40,128 nucleotides of DNA from Thiocapsa sp. KS1 (lineage in GTDB: Bacteria > Pseudomonadota > Gammaproteobacteria > Chromatiales > Chromatiaceae), in contig NZ_LN848257.1 of NCBI RefSeq assembly GCF_001499735.1, forward strand, positions 4,829,091-4,869,218, given 5' to 3'. A program made the translations under genes and the position numbers. Below, piece after piece: positions 8,842 through 17,679 of this stretch. Position 1 is the first letter of the stretch. Each line of letters opens with the position of its first letter. The notes beneath the pieces were generated by a model. It was not told the DNA's origin. It did no database searches and saw only the letters and a program-made list of their open reading frames with translations.

Positions 8842-9429
8842 CTTCTGACTCTCGTAGAAATGCGCCAGGGCCACGATCTCGTCGTCCGAGAGATCCGTGA
8901 CACGGTCTCTCATCTTGCGCGGGTGGCAGCGCTCTCCGTCGCGACAGGCCTGCATGGCATATTGCAGGTAGCCCGCCCATTGACCGGCCATGCGCGGGGA
9001 TTCCGTGTCTTGCCCGCGCCCGCCGTCCTGGTGACAGCTCTCGCAATACCGCTCGTGCAGGACCGGTGCCTCGGCGAGCTGATCCGCGACGGCTACGCGG
9101 TCGGTGGAGACCCAGGGCTGAGCGGCGTAGAAGCTCGCGATCGCGTTGATCTCCTGGTCCTTATAGCCCTGCATGATGCGGCCCATGATGGTGGATGGGC
9201 GTTTGCCGAGCTTGTAGTCGGAGAGCACCGCGACGAGATAGCCCTTGTCCATCCCGCCGATGGTCGGCATGACCTCCCCGGCGCTTGCGCCGAGTGTGCC
9301 GTGACAACCGGCACAGGTGTTGGCGAGCATGCTCGCCGAGCGGACCTCGTCGGTCTGGGCGTAGAGGCTCGGGACGAACGCGATGAGGAGGCCCACGCCG
9401 ATGGCGCGGCTCCAGTCGGGCATTGGCAT
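8839..9429 (-). CDS. fccA: Flavocytochrome c sulfide dehydrogenase, diheme cytochrome subunit
   Basis: A 196-residue periplasmic cytochrome c that accepts electrons from FccB during sulfide oxidation. After a signal peptide (residues 1-24, ending SLYAQ) there are two CxxCH heme sites, CAGCH (39-43) and CESCH (128-132), each within a class I cytochrome c fold. This gives the two-domain, two-heme layout of the Chromatiaceae FccA. AAAGGAG lies about 8 bp before the ATG at 9429. The stop codon lies inside a terminal inverted repeat of the downstream palindromic element, so the final residues may have been set by that insertion. Confidence 0.93.
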   Translation of the reverse strand: MPMPDWSRAIGVGLLIAFVPSLYAQTDEVRSASMLANTCAGCHGTLGASAGEVMPTIGGMDKGYLVAVLSDYKLGKRPSTIMGRIMQGYKDQEINAIASFYAAQPWVSTDRVAVADQLAEAPVLHERYCESCHQDGGRGQDTESPRMAGQWAGYLQYAMQACRDGERCHPRKMRDRVTDLSDDEIVALAHFYESQK

Positions 9430-9542
9430 GGCAGTCTCTCCTTTGGGGTCGATCGGCCGCGGTCGCCCCGCCGGCTGTCGGCGGCGCCCCGTCGGTCATT
9501 GTTGTTTTCGCGGCACCTTGAACGAGTCCGCGGGGCTCGGCC

Positions 9543-9556
9543 TTGATGCAAGTCAA
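9543..9556. promoter_or_regulatory. FNR/DNR-like box 1
   Basis: TTGATGCAAGTCAA matches the FNR/CRP-family consensus TTGAT-N4-ATCAA at nine of ten defined positions. It is closest to the fccA side of the divergent region. Confidence 0.55.
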
Positions 9557-9641
9557 GGCCGAGCGGCCGATTCCCGCCTGTGTTGCTTGCAGTGAATGAC
9601 ACATGACGTGTCCGGTAAAAGTCCGATCGGATGCATGGGCA

Positions 9642-9655
9642 TTGATAAAGATCAA
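9642..9655. promoter_or_regulatory. FNR/DNR-like box 2, perfect consensus
   Basis: TTGATAAAGATCAA is an exact match to TTGAT-N4-ATCAA. It lies in the 434-bp divergent region between fccA and the octaheme cytochrome gene, 209 bp before the latter's start. Confidence 0.7.
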
Positions 9656-9679
9656 TCATCCATCAACCGCCGGAGAAAT

Positions 9680-9693
9680 TTGACTTGTATCAA
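9680..9693. promoter_or_regulatory. FNR/DNR-like box 3
   Basis: TTGACTTGTATCAA matches nine of ten consensus positions. It lies 38 bp (centre to centre) from box 2 and about 170 bp before the octaheme cytochrome start. The rest of the 9430-9863 region holds no gene that I can support. Confidence 0.55.
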
Positions 9694-9863
9694 GGCCGGC
9701 CGGAGATCCCCTCGGCATCGTCCGGATCGATAGGGATGATCATCAGATCCGATCGGCGCGAGCGGTACTGCGGCGTGTCGGCGGATCCGGCGGGTCTCGC
9801 CACAGCGAGACCGCGCCGACTGCCTCAGGGACGGGATACACAACTAAGAATCCGGAGTGCACC

Positions 9864-11384
9864 ATGAAGCAAGATCCTCGCGGACCGAGTCCCGCAGGCA
9901 TGGCTCGGCCCAGTCTCGCCCGATTGGGCCTCGCCATCGGGCTTCTCACCCTCGCCGTGACCGCCGAGGCCGCGCGCCCAAGCGGTCAGGCCGGGGTCGA
10001 TTGGGGCGATCCACGCGGCGAGGAGTGCGTGGATTGTCATATGACCGAGAACCCCGGCCTCTACTGGGAGTGGAACCACAGCGCGCACGGTCAAGCCGGC
10101 GTGAACTGTCTGGACTGTCACAAGCGCGAGGAGGGTGCCATCGATGCCTTCAAGCACGAGGGCGAGTTCATCTCCATCGTGGTGACGCCGAAGAACTGCT
10201 CGACCTGTCACGAGACCGAGTTCCAAGAGATGGACGGCTCCCATCACGCGAAGGCCGGCCAGATTCTGGGCTCTTTGGATAACCTGCTCGGCGAGGTCAT
10301 CGGCGGACCCGCTGCCGTGAACGCCGGCTGCAAGCAGTGCCACGGCGGCGAGATGGAGTTCTACACCGAAGGCAAGAACAAAGGGCGTCCGACGCCCGGC
10401 ACCTGGCCCAATACCGGCATCGGCCGGATCAACCCGGACGGCAGCCTCGGCTCCTGCACGGCCTGTCACGGGCGGCATCGCTTCTCGCGTGCTCAAGCAC
10501 GCACGCCCGATACCTGCGGCAAGTGCCATGTCGGACCGGATCATCCGCAGATCGAGGTCTACAACGAATCCAAGCACGGCATCATCTACCGCGCCAAGGT
10601 CGACGAGATGAATCTTGACTCGCGCAAATGGGTCGCGGGTGTGGATTACTCGGCCGCACCCACCTGCGCGACCTGCCACATGAGCTCGGGCCCCGGGATC
10701 GGAACGACCCACAACGTCGGTGAGCGGATCTCCTGGACGCTGCGTCCGCCGATCTCGACCAAGATCAATCTCGTCAAGCTCGAGAACGGTCAGTAGTTCG
10801 ACGTGCCCGAGGGTCAGCCGATACCGGCCGTGGGCGACGAGGCGAAGGGCTCCAAGGTGGTCGAGGTGCTGACCTGGAAGGACCGGCGCGCCAAGATGGA
10901 AAAGGTCTGCTTCGGCTGTCATGCCGAAAGCGTCGTGACCGGCCATTACAAGCAGTTCGACGATGTGGTCGACCTCTACAACGACAAGTTCGCCAAGCCG
11001 ATCGCAGCCATGATGGATCGCCTCAAGGAAGGCGGCTACATCACGGGCGCGCCCTTCGACGAGAAGATCGAATGGACCTGGTGGGAGATCTGGCATCACG
11101 AGGGTCGTCGTGCCCGTCACGGCGCATCCATGAGCGGACCGGACTACACCTGGTGGCACGGCATGTACGAGGTTGCCCAGCACACCTACTTCAAGTGGAT
11201 CCCGGAGCTCAAGGAGGTCGTGATCAAGAAGGACGGCAACGAGGAGTTCGCGGTCGCCCTGCTGGAGGAATACTTCAAGCCCATCGACGGGCATGACTGG
11301 TACTTCAACGGCATGAGCAAGGAGCAGCTCGAGGTGGTGCGCAAGGGCTTCGAGGCCCGCTACGGCGAGGGATCGTTGAAGTAA
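9864..11384 (+). pseudogene. Octaheme HAO-like cytochrome c, interrupted by in-frame TAG
   Basis: One reading frame of 506 codons with a single TAG at 10794-10796 (codon 311). Before it lie a signal peptide (residues about 13-37) and seven heme sites: CVDCH 55, CLDCH 82, CSTCH 112, CKQCH 156, CTACH 198, CGKCH 218, CATCH 268. After it, in the same frame, come the eighth site CFGCH (about 349) and the C-terminal helices. Eight hemes, the segment PDHPQIEVYNESKHG and the segment GPDYTWWHG mark the hydroxylamine oxidoreductase/epsilon-HAO family of periplasmic nitrogen-oxide enzymes. Reading resumes with FDVPEGQP and then GTG at 10803, which has no good ribosome site. GAG to TAG would explain the break. 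It could be a real nonsense mutation, a sequencing error or suppressed; a seven-heme product would lack the last heme and the region after it. RBS GGAG precedes the ATG at 9864. Confidence 0.85.
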
Positions 11385-11406
11385 GCCACGCACTCGGCGG
11401 ATGTGA

Positions 11407-11456
11407 GCAGGAGGCGAAAGGTCAAAGGTAAAAAGGCTGTCGGCTGATAGCTGATG
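11407..11456. repeat. Degenerate heptamer array
   Basis: Seven units with a 7-bp period and one 8-bp slip: GCAGGAG, GCGAAAG, GTCAAAG, GTAAAAAG, GCTGTCG, GCTGATA, GCTGATG. It shows the same drift from GCAGGAG to GCAAAAG-like units as the array at 142-229. It directly precedes a REP-type hairpin. Confidence 0.6.
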
Positions 11457-11460
11457 TTCT

Positions 11461-11511
11461 CGTGACACCGCTCTGCGGTGTCACGCCTCTCCTGGCGCTC
11501 CGCGCCTCGTG
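11461..11511 (+). repeat. REP-type double hairpin, copy 1
   Basis: CGTGACACCGC, loop TCT, GCGGTGTCACG forms an 11-bp stem. It is followed by a linker and a second stem GGCGC-TCC-GCGCC. Three further copies occur at 17619, 18318 (inverted) and 18421. This copy stands alone between the octaheme cytochrome and the TPR gene, 6 kb from the transposase. Confidence 0.85.
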
Positions 11512-11624
11512 CCACCCTGACCGACGCGCTGCGCCGGTCAAGCTGTGAGTGAATCCCGACACCTCTTTCCAGGTCTAAATCAGCGCCTCCGAGTTCGCGG
11601 GGCGCCCATGCACGAGAGCCACCT

Positions 11625-12083
11625 ATGCGCATGCTTCCGATCGTTTTCCTTGGCCTGCTGTTCGCCGCGTCGGCAACGCTCGCCGCCGATGCCGGCGCCC
11701 TGATCCGCGACGGCGAGGCCAAGCTTCAGGCCGGTGAGCTCGACGCCGCCGTCACTGTCCTGCGGGAGGCGGTCGCGACCGATCAGACCTCCGCTCTGGC
11801 TCGGCTGCGTTTGGGCGGGGCATTTCTGATGAAGCAGGACTACTCAGGCGCCATCGCGCAATTTCGCGAGACGGTCAGATTGGACCCGAACAACGCGAAC
11901 GCCTTCGTCGGGATGTCCGTGGCCTATCTGCACAGCGCGCGTTACGACCTCGCCCGTGCCTCTCTGGACGAGGCGATCCGGATCGACCCGAACAAACGCA
12001 AGGAGGCGGAGCCCTTGTTGGCCTACATCGACAGGGCGTCTGCCCGTACGGATCCCGCCCCGGCCGAGCCGCATCCGCAGTAA
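11625..12083 (+). CDS. Periplasmic TPR-repeat protein
   Basis: A 152-residue protein with a signal peptide (residues 1-21, ending TLAAD) and about three tetratricopeptide repeats: near 24-57 (AGALIRDGEAKLQAGELDAA), 58-91 and 92-125 (GMSVAYLHSARYDLARASLD). The tail is proline-rich. TPR proteins are protein-protein scaffolds. The position after the octaheme cytochrome suggests, but does not show, a role in assembling periplasmic redox proteins. The start is ATG at 11625; an ATG two codons later is an alternative. Confidence 0.7.
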   Translation: MRMLPIVFLGLLFAASATLAADAGALIRDGEAKLQAGELDAAVTVLREAVATDQTSALARLRLGGAFLMKQDYSGAIAQFRETVRLDPNNANAFVGMSVAYLHSARYDLARASLDEAIRIDPNKRKEAEPLLAYIDRASARTDPAPAEPHPQ

Positions 12084-12129
12084 TCTGTCCGGCGTGGGGT
12101 GCCGCTCGGTCGTGCTGCAACCGCGCAGG

Positions 12130-14475
12130 TTAGGTCGGACGCGGTTCACGCGGCTCCGGAGCCTGCTCCGTTATCGCGTGCGCGATCGGTCCGATCACAT
12201 GTCCGGGGAGCCACCGCAACAGGACCGCTTCGAGCTCGGCGACCTGGGCCGGTTTGGAGATGAAGTCGTCCATCCCGGCCGCCGTACAGTCCTTGCGATC
12301 GCGCTCGGAGACACCGGCGGTCATGGCGACGATGGGGAGATGCTCGCCTTCGCCGCGTGCATGCTCGGCTGCACGGATATGGCACGTTGCCTCGTGCCCG
12401 CTGAGCTTCGGCATCTGAACATCCATCAGGATGAGATCGAAACGCTCTTCTGCGACGGCATCGATCGCTGCTTGACCATCGGCGACGATCCGGGGCTCGA
12501 TGCCGAAGCGACGCAACATCATGGTCACGACCTTCTGATTGACGGCATTGTCCTCCGCAACCAGAACCCGCGCATCGAATCGCCTCGTGGGGCGCTTGGA
12601 CGAGACGGGTACGATGCCGGCATCCCCTCGGGACATCCCCAAGACCTTGGCGGCTGCATCGTGCAGCAGGATCTCGCGAACCGGTTTTAGAAGGGTGACC
12701 TCGATCCCGACCCGACGCGCCTCGGGGCCCGGATAGCCGAGCGAGCTGAGCATGATCAGCCGTGTCGCGCTCAGCGCCTCGTCGCCCTTGATCCGATGCG
12801 CCAGCTCGATCCCGTCCATGCCGGGCATCTGCATGTCGAGGATCGCCAGGTCGAACGGCTGATCCTGCTCGAGCCCGCGCTGTAATGCCGCCAAGGCTTG
12901 CGGTCCGTCCTCCGCACACTGCGTTCGGGCGCCCCAGCGCGCGAGATGGTTCTCCAGGATCAGACGGTTGGTCGCATTGTCGTCGACGATCAGCGTGCGT
13001 ATGCCGTTGAGGTCGGTTTCCTCGCAGTCGGGAACCGAAGTCGCGGTCTTCAGGCTCAGCGTGAACCAGAACCGCGAGCCGACGCTCGGCGTGCTCTCGA
13101 CACCGATGTCGCCGCCCATCAGCATGGCAAGGCGTTTGGAGATGACCAGGCCGAGTCCGGTACCGCCGAATCGCCGTGTCGTGGATGCATCCGCTTGCTT
13201 AAAGGGACGAAACAGGGTGGCGAGGGTTTCCGGATCGATCCCGATGCCGGTGTCCGAGACCTCGAAGCGAACCAGCCAACCGTCCTCGATCTTGCGATCC
13301 AAGCCGACGCGTACCACCACCTCGCCGCGGTCGGTGAACTTCACGGCATTCCCCATCAGATTCATGAGGATCTGTCTGATGCGATAGGGATCGCCCAAGA
13401 GCAGTCGGGGCACGTCGGGGTGAACGAAGCTCGCGACCTCGATCGGCCGTGCCCGGACGCCCGAGGCGACCAACCCGGTGATCTCCTCGACGGTGTTGCG
13501 CAGATCCACCTCGATCTCCTGAAGATCGAGCTTGCCGGCTTCGATCTTGGAGAAATCCAGGATGTCGTTGATGACCGTGAGCAGCAGGCCGCCCGACTTC
13601 TCGGCGGTGGCGATGAAGTCCTGCTGTTGGCGAGTGAGCTGGCTGTCGCGCAGCAGCTCGAGCATGCCCAGGACACCGTTCATCGGGGTGCGGATCTCAT
13701 GGCTCATCACGGCCAGGAACTCGCTCTTCGCCCGGTCCGCGGACATCGCCTCGTCGCGCGCACGGGCCAGTGCGTCCATCTGCCGGCGGGTCTCCGTGAG
13801 GTCGCGCACGACCGCGGTGAAGACACGGCTGGTGCCGACATCCACGCGGCTCATCGCCAGGTAGAGCGGGAAGCTCGTCGCGTCCTTGCGCAGCCCCTCG
13901 ATCTCGCGGATCTCGGTCAAGGCAGCGGCGTCGCCGAGCGTCTGCGCGTCGCGAATCCGCTCTTCGAATTCTCGGTCATAGGGCTCGGCCAAGAGGATCG
14001 ACATGGGTTTGCCTCGAATCTCCGGCGTGTCGTATCCGAACGTCCGTTCCGCGGCGCGGTTCATGGCGACGAGTCGGCCGGCCCCGTCGATATGGACGGC
14101 ACCGTCGGCCATGTTGTCGATGATTGCCCGATTACGCTCGCGGCTTTCGGTCAGGAAGGCGATCTCGCGATCTGTCGCTCGACTCGTCAGGACAGACCAG
14201 AGGAGCGAGCCCGCGGCGGCGAGGGCGACCGTCCCGAGCACGAGTACAGCCCGCGTCTGCAGATCCGTTCGAACGAACTCGGACCAGAGCGCCGGATCCG
14301 AGCCGAGCCCGCTCGCCTGCGCGCTCAAGTCCCACAGCAGGATGCCGACGGTCGTCAGCGCCGTGCCGCCGATCAAAGCGAGGCCCAAGAGACCGACCCG
14401 AGCCAAAAGGGGCTTATGAAAGCCTCGTGGATGGGTGGTGCCGCGATTGGATCTCCGAGGATTGAGTTGATCCAT
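12130..14475 (-). CDS. Hybrid sensor histidine kinase with two receiver domains
   Basis: A 781-residue membrane-bound two-component sensor. Domains in order: two transmembrane segments (about 23-50 and 75-97) enclosing a loop of only about 25 residues, PAS (about 112-228), HisKA with phospho-acceptor His259 in SHEIRTP, HATPase with N-box NLMGNAVKF (372-380), DTGIGI (408-413) and GGTGLGL (437-443), receiver 1 with Asp547 and Lys597, and receiver 2 with Asp685 and Lys741. There is no Hpt domain, so phosphotransfer probably goes through a separate Hpt protein or directly to another regulator. The tiny periplasmic loop argues for PAS-based intracellular sensing. The start chosen (MDQLNPRR) lies just before the first membrane segment; a longer start would add 81 residues of unlikely composition. 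It is divergent from the TldD-like gene. Confidence 0.88.
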   Translation of the reverse strand: MDQLNPRRSNRGTTHPRGFHKPLLARVGLLGLALIGGTALTTVGILLWDLSAQASGLGSDPALWSEFVRTDLQTRAVLVLGTVALAAAGSLLWSVLTSRATDREIAFLTESRERNRAIIDNMADGAVHIDGAGRLVAMNRAAERTFGYDTPEIRGKPMSILLAEPYDREFEERIRDAQTLGDAAALTEIREIEGLRKDATSFPLYLAMSRVDVGTSRVFTAVVRDLTETRRQMDALARARDEAMSADRAKSEFLAVMSHEIRTPMNGVLGMLELLRDSQLTRQQQDFIATAEKSGGLLLTVINDILDFSKIEAGKLDLQEIEVDLRNTVEEITGLVASGVRARPIEVASFVHPDVPRLLLGDPYRIRQILMNLMGNAVKFTDRGEVVVRVGLDRKIEDGWLVRFEVSDTGIGIDPETLATLFRPFKQADASTTRRFGGTGLGLVISKRLAMLMGGDIGVESTPSVGSRFWFTLSLKTATSVPDCEETDLNGIRTLIVDDNATNRLILENHLARWGARTQCAEDGPQALAALQRGLEQDQPFDLAILDMQMPGMDGIELAHRIKGDEALSATRLIMLSSLGYPGPEARRVGIEVTLLKPVREILLHDAAAKVLGMSRGDAGIVPVSSKRPTRRFDARVLVAEDNAVNQKVVTMMLRRFGIEPRIVADGQAAIDAVAEERFDLILMDVQMPKLSGHEATCHIRAAEHARGEGEHLPIVAMTAGVSERDRKDCTAAGMDDFISKPAQVAELEAVLLRWLPGHVIGPIAHAITEQAPEPREPRPT

Positions 14476-14786
14476 TATTTTCGACAGGACAGGTGAGGGG
14501 GAACGACCGGAGGGGCCGAGCGGTCGGGAATAAACCCGAAACGTCGCGCTTTGCCCGATGCGGCAATCCCTGCTCGCCTTGGCCGAAGGGAGGACCCGAG
14601 CCTCGCGTCGCGCCCGGGCGTCTCCTATGTGCTGCCGTGCGGATGTTATCACCATCGGACCGGCTGTACCGGAGCGCTGCCGTCGTCGAGCTGCGGCAGG
14701 GCGTGTCGGTTGCCTCACGGTTGACAGCGGGAGCGCCGCTCGACCAGAGTGCCCTTATTCGATTCTGAAACAGCAGGATCTTCCGT

Positions 14787-16229
14787 ATGCAGCACCTTTG
14801 CGATATCGCCGATCTCTTCCTGAGCCAGGCACCGGCCTGTGATTACTGGACGTTGCGTCTGGTCGAGGAAGAGCACGATCATTTGGAGGTTCGTCAGGGC
14901 GTGGTCGAGCCGAGTCGACTGACCTACACCTCGGGCGCGATGGTGACCCTCGTCGGAGGCGGCGGCATCGGTTACGGCGCAACCAGCGATCTCAGCGCCG
15001 CCGGGCTGCGCGCTGCGGCCGAGCGCGCCGCGGGCTGGGCTCGGGTGCATGCCCGGCTCGGACTTTTCGAGGCCGGCATCTATCCGCGCAGCAGCACCCG
15101 CGCCGACTATCGTACGCCGATCGAGGAGCCCTGGTCGACGCTGCCGATCGGGGAGAAGCTCGACATTCTGCAGGCCGCAAACGACGCCTTGGCGATCGAC
15201 GAGCGCATCGTCGACTGGTCGGCTTGGCTGGCGCGCCGCCGGGTCTCGCAGCTCCTGATCACGAGTGACGGGGGGCGTATCTCGCAGGTTCTGGACTATG
15301 TGCATCCGGGCCTGGTCGCGGTCGCGAATGAAGGCAGCCAGACTCAGCGCAGGCATGGCGGCGGCTCCGACGGCTCGCAGCAGGGGGGGCTGGAGCGGAT
15401 CGCCGCGGTGCGTCTGCTCGAGGATGCCCCGCGCGTGGCCGAGGAGGCGCTTGCCCTTTTGGATGCTCCCGAATGTCCGCAGGACACCCGCGATCTCATC
15501 TTGCTGCCGAGCCAGATGGTGTTGCAGATCCACGAGAGCATCGGTCATCCCTTGGAGCTTGACCGCATCCTCGGCGACGAGCGCAACTATGCCGGCACCA
15601 GCTTCGTCACGCCCGGCATGTTCGGCCGCTACCGCTACGGCTCGGAGCTACTGAACGTGACCTTCGATCCGACCGTCCCGATGGAGCTGGTCTCGGGTGT
15701 GGCCGACGACGAAGGCGCACCCGCCGCGCGTGAGTATCTCATACGACGCGGCATCCTGGAGCGTCCGCTCGGCGGAGCCTTGTCCCAAGCGCGCGCCGGT
15801 CTGCCCGGCACGGCCAACACGCGTGCCAGCAGTTGGGATCGCCCGCCCATCGACCGCATGGGCAACATCAATCTGGAGCCGGGGGAGGGCAGTCTCGCCG
15901 ATCTGATCGCGCAGGTGGAACGGGGCATCCTGATGGACACCAACCGCTCCTGGTCGATCGACGACAGCCGCAACAAGTTCCAGTTCGGCTGCGAGCTGGG
16001 TCGGTTGATCGAGGACGGGGAGCTGAAGGGCCTGGTGCGCAACCCCGGCTATCGCGGCATCTCCGCGAGCTTCTGGCGCAGCCTCGACGGTGTGGGCGGT
16101 CCGGAGAGTCTGGAGATCCGCGGGGTCTGCAACTGCGGCAAGGGCGAGCCGAATCAATCGGTCTACGTCGGTCATGCCGCGCCGCCCTGTCTGTTTCGCG
16201 ATGTCGCGGTCTTCGGAGGTGGCGAATGA
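14787..16229 (+). CDS. TldD-like metallopeptidase subunit
   Basis: A 480-residue member of the TldD/PmbA family, which forms TldD-TldE heterodimers that cleave unfolded or modified peptides, for example in microcin B17 maturation and CcdA turnover in E. coli. The zinc motif HExxxH is present as HESIGH (His249, Glu250, His254). The C-terminal GVCNCGKGEPNQ region corresponds to the conserved cysteine/glycine segment of TldD, although in TldD proper it reads closer to CGKxGQ. The stop overlaps the next gene by 4 bp (ATGA), so the two subunits are translationally coupled. The sequence is diverged from canonical tldD, so I leave the symbol blank. Confidence 0.85.
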   Translation: MQHLCDIADLFLSQAPACDYWTLRLVEEEHDHLEVRQGVVEPSRLTYTSGAMVTLVGGGGIGYGATSDLSAAGLRAAAERAAGWARVHARLGLFEAGIYPRSSTRADYRTPIEEPWSTLPIGEKLDILQAANDALAIDERIVDWSAWLARRRVSQLLITSDGGRISQVLDYVHPGLVAVANEGSQTQRRHGGGSDGSQQGGLERIAAVRLLEDAPRVAEEALALLDAPECPQDTRDLILLPSQMVLQIHESIGHPLELDRILGDERNYAGTSFVTPGMFGRYRYGSELLNVTFDPTVPMELVSGVADDEGAPAAREYLIRRGILERPLGGALSQARAGLPGTANTRASSWDRPPIDRMGNINLEPGEGSLADLIAQVERGILMDTNRSWSIDDSRNKFQFGCELGRLIEDGELKGLVRNPGYRGISASFWRSLDGVGGPESLEIRGVCNCGKGEPNQSVYVGHAAPPCLFRDVAVFGGGE

Positions 16230-17545
16230 ACGCCGATGTCTTTTTCGCCTTGACCGATCACCTGAACGCCGAGCTGCACGGCGCCGAGATCCTCTTCTCC
16301 AACCTCTCCGACGAGTCTTCGGACTTCGTGCGACTCAACCGCAACCGGGTCCGTCAGGCCGGGCATGTCGGCTCGACCGCCCTGGACTTGACCCTGATCG
16401 AGGGCTCCCGACAGGTCGAGGGCGGCTGCGATTTGAGCGGCGATTCGACCGAGGATCAAGCCCGCGCACGGCGTCTGCTCGCCCGGCTGCGCGAGCGTCT
16501 GGCGCACGTCCCGGACGATCCCTATCTGAGTTTTTCAGCCGAGCCGTCCGAGAGCGACCGGCGCGGTGAAGCACGACTCCCGGTCGCCGCCGAGGCGATC
16601 GGTGAGCTCATCGAGGTCGCCCACGAGATGGATCTTGTCGGGATCTGGGCCAGCGGCGAGATCGCCGAGGGGCTCGCCAGCTCGATCGGGCATCGCCACT
16701 GGCACGCGAGTGCCAGCTTCAACCTGGATTGGAGTTGTTATCTGGAGGCGGATAAGGCGGTCAAATCCGCCTACAGCGGGTTCGACTGGGATCCGGCGAT
16801 CCTGCGGGCCAAGCTCGAGGCGATGCGCGAGGGGCTGCACGTCATGTCACGCCCGGCACGCCTCCTGGAGCCGGGGCGCTACAGGGCATTCCTGGCGCCG
16901 AGCGCCGTCGGCGAGCTGATGGGCATGCTCGCCTGGGGCGGGTTCGATCTCAAGAGCCACCGCACCCATCAAACACCGCTGCTCAAGATGACGCGAGGCG
17001 AGCGCAGCTTCGATCCGCGCATCGGGATCCACGAAGAGCACGACCGCGGTCTCGTGCCCCGCTTCACGGCCGAGGGCTTCCCGACCCCGCCGCGCGTCGC
17101 CCTGGTGGAAGGCGGTCGTTTCGCCGAATGCCTGGTCGATGCCCGCTCGGGCAAAGAGTACGGCGAGCCGGTCAACGCCGCGAGCGATGCGCCCGGCTCG
17201 CTCGGCCTGGATGCCGGGACGCTGGAGGCCGCCGATGTCCCGGGTCAACTCGATACGGGGTTGTGGATCGGCAACCTCTGGTACTGCAACTGGTCCGACC
17301 CCAACGACTGCCGCGTCACCGGCATGACCCGTTTCGGCACCTATTGGGTCGAGTCCGGCGAGATCGTCGCCCCGGTCAAGGTCATGCGTTTCGACGACAG
17401 CCTCTACCACCTGCTCGGCGACCGCCTGGAGGGACTCACGCGCGAGCGCGAGCTGCTCCTCTCCGCCGAGACCTACGACGGGCGCTCGACCGACAGCGTG
17501 CTGCTGCCCGGTGTGCTGGTGTCGGGGATCGACTTGACGCTGTGA
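16226..17545 (+). CDS. TldE/PmbA-like partner subunit
   Basis: A 439-residue TldD/PmbA-family protein with no HExxxH motif, as expected for the non-catalytic TldE-type partner. Family features include the SDESSDFVRLNRNRVRQ segment near the N-terminus, GRYRAFLAPSAVGELMGML in the middle and LWIGNLWYCNWSDPNDCRVTG near residue 350. The start is fixed by the 4-bp ATGA overlap with the TldD-like gene. Together they probably form one periplasm-independent heterodimeric protease. No RiPP precursor or DNA-gyrase-toxin gene is visible next to them, so the substrate is unknown. Confidence 0.82.
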   Translation: MNADVFFALTDHLNAELHGAEILFSNLSDESSDFVRLNRNRVRQAGHVGSTALDLTLIEGSRQVEGGCDLSGDSTEDQARARRLLARLRERLAHVPDDPYLSFSAEPSESDRRGEARLPVAAEAIGELIEVAHEMDLVGIWASGEIAEGLASSIGHRHWHASASFNLDWSCYLEADKAVKSAYSGFDWDPAILRAKLEAMREGLHVMSRPARLLEPGRYRAFLAPSAVGELMGMLAWGGFDLKSHRTHQTPLLKMTRGERSFDPRIGIHEEHDRGLVPRFTAEGFPTPPRVALVEGGRFAECLVDARSGKEYGEPVNAASDAPGSLGLDAGTLEAADVPGQLDTGLWIGNLWYCNWSDPNDCRVTGMTRFGTYWVESGEIVAPVKVMRFDDSLYHLLGDRLEGLTRERELLLSAETYDGRSTDSVLLPGVLVSGIDLTL

Positions 17546-17618
17546 GATGGCGATTCCCGCCATCCGCAGCCGTCGGTAGGCCGTCGTCTCAAGAACCCTT
17601 TCACATCGGCGTTTGACT

Positions 17619-17668
17619 CGTGACACCGCTCCGCGGTGTCACGCATCTATCGGCGCTCCGCGCCACGA
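17619..17668 (+). repeat. REP-type double hairpin, copy 2 (3' flank of RAYT gene)
   Basis: CGTGACACCGC-TCC-GCGGTGTCACG followed by GGCGC-TCC-GCGCC, in the same orientation as copy 1. It ends 11 bp before the stop codon of the transposase gene. Confidence 0.88.
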
Positions 17669-17679
17669 TCGAGCTTGAT

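Noticed and set aside
10794-10796. Amber codon as pyrrolysine
   Set aside because: Pyrrolysine is known mainly from methylamine methyltransferases and no pyl genes are visible; mutation or sequencing error is far more likely.
10803-11384. Second half of the octaheme cytochrome as an independent monoheme gene
   Set aside because: It has no signal peptide, no ribosome site before the GTG, and continues the same frame with family-conserved sequence.
12898-14496. Long plus-strand frame over the sensor kinase
   Set aside because: The opposite strand has clear HisKA, HATPase and receiver motifs; the plus frame has none.
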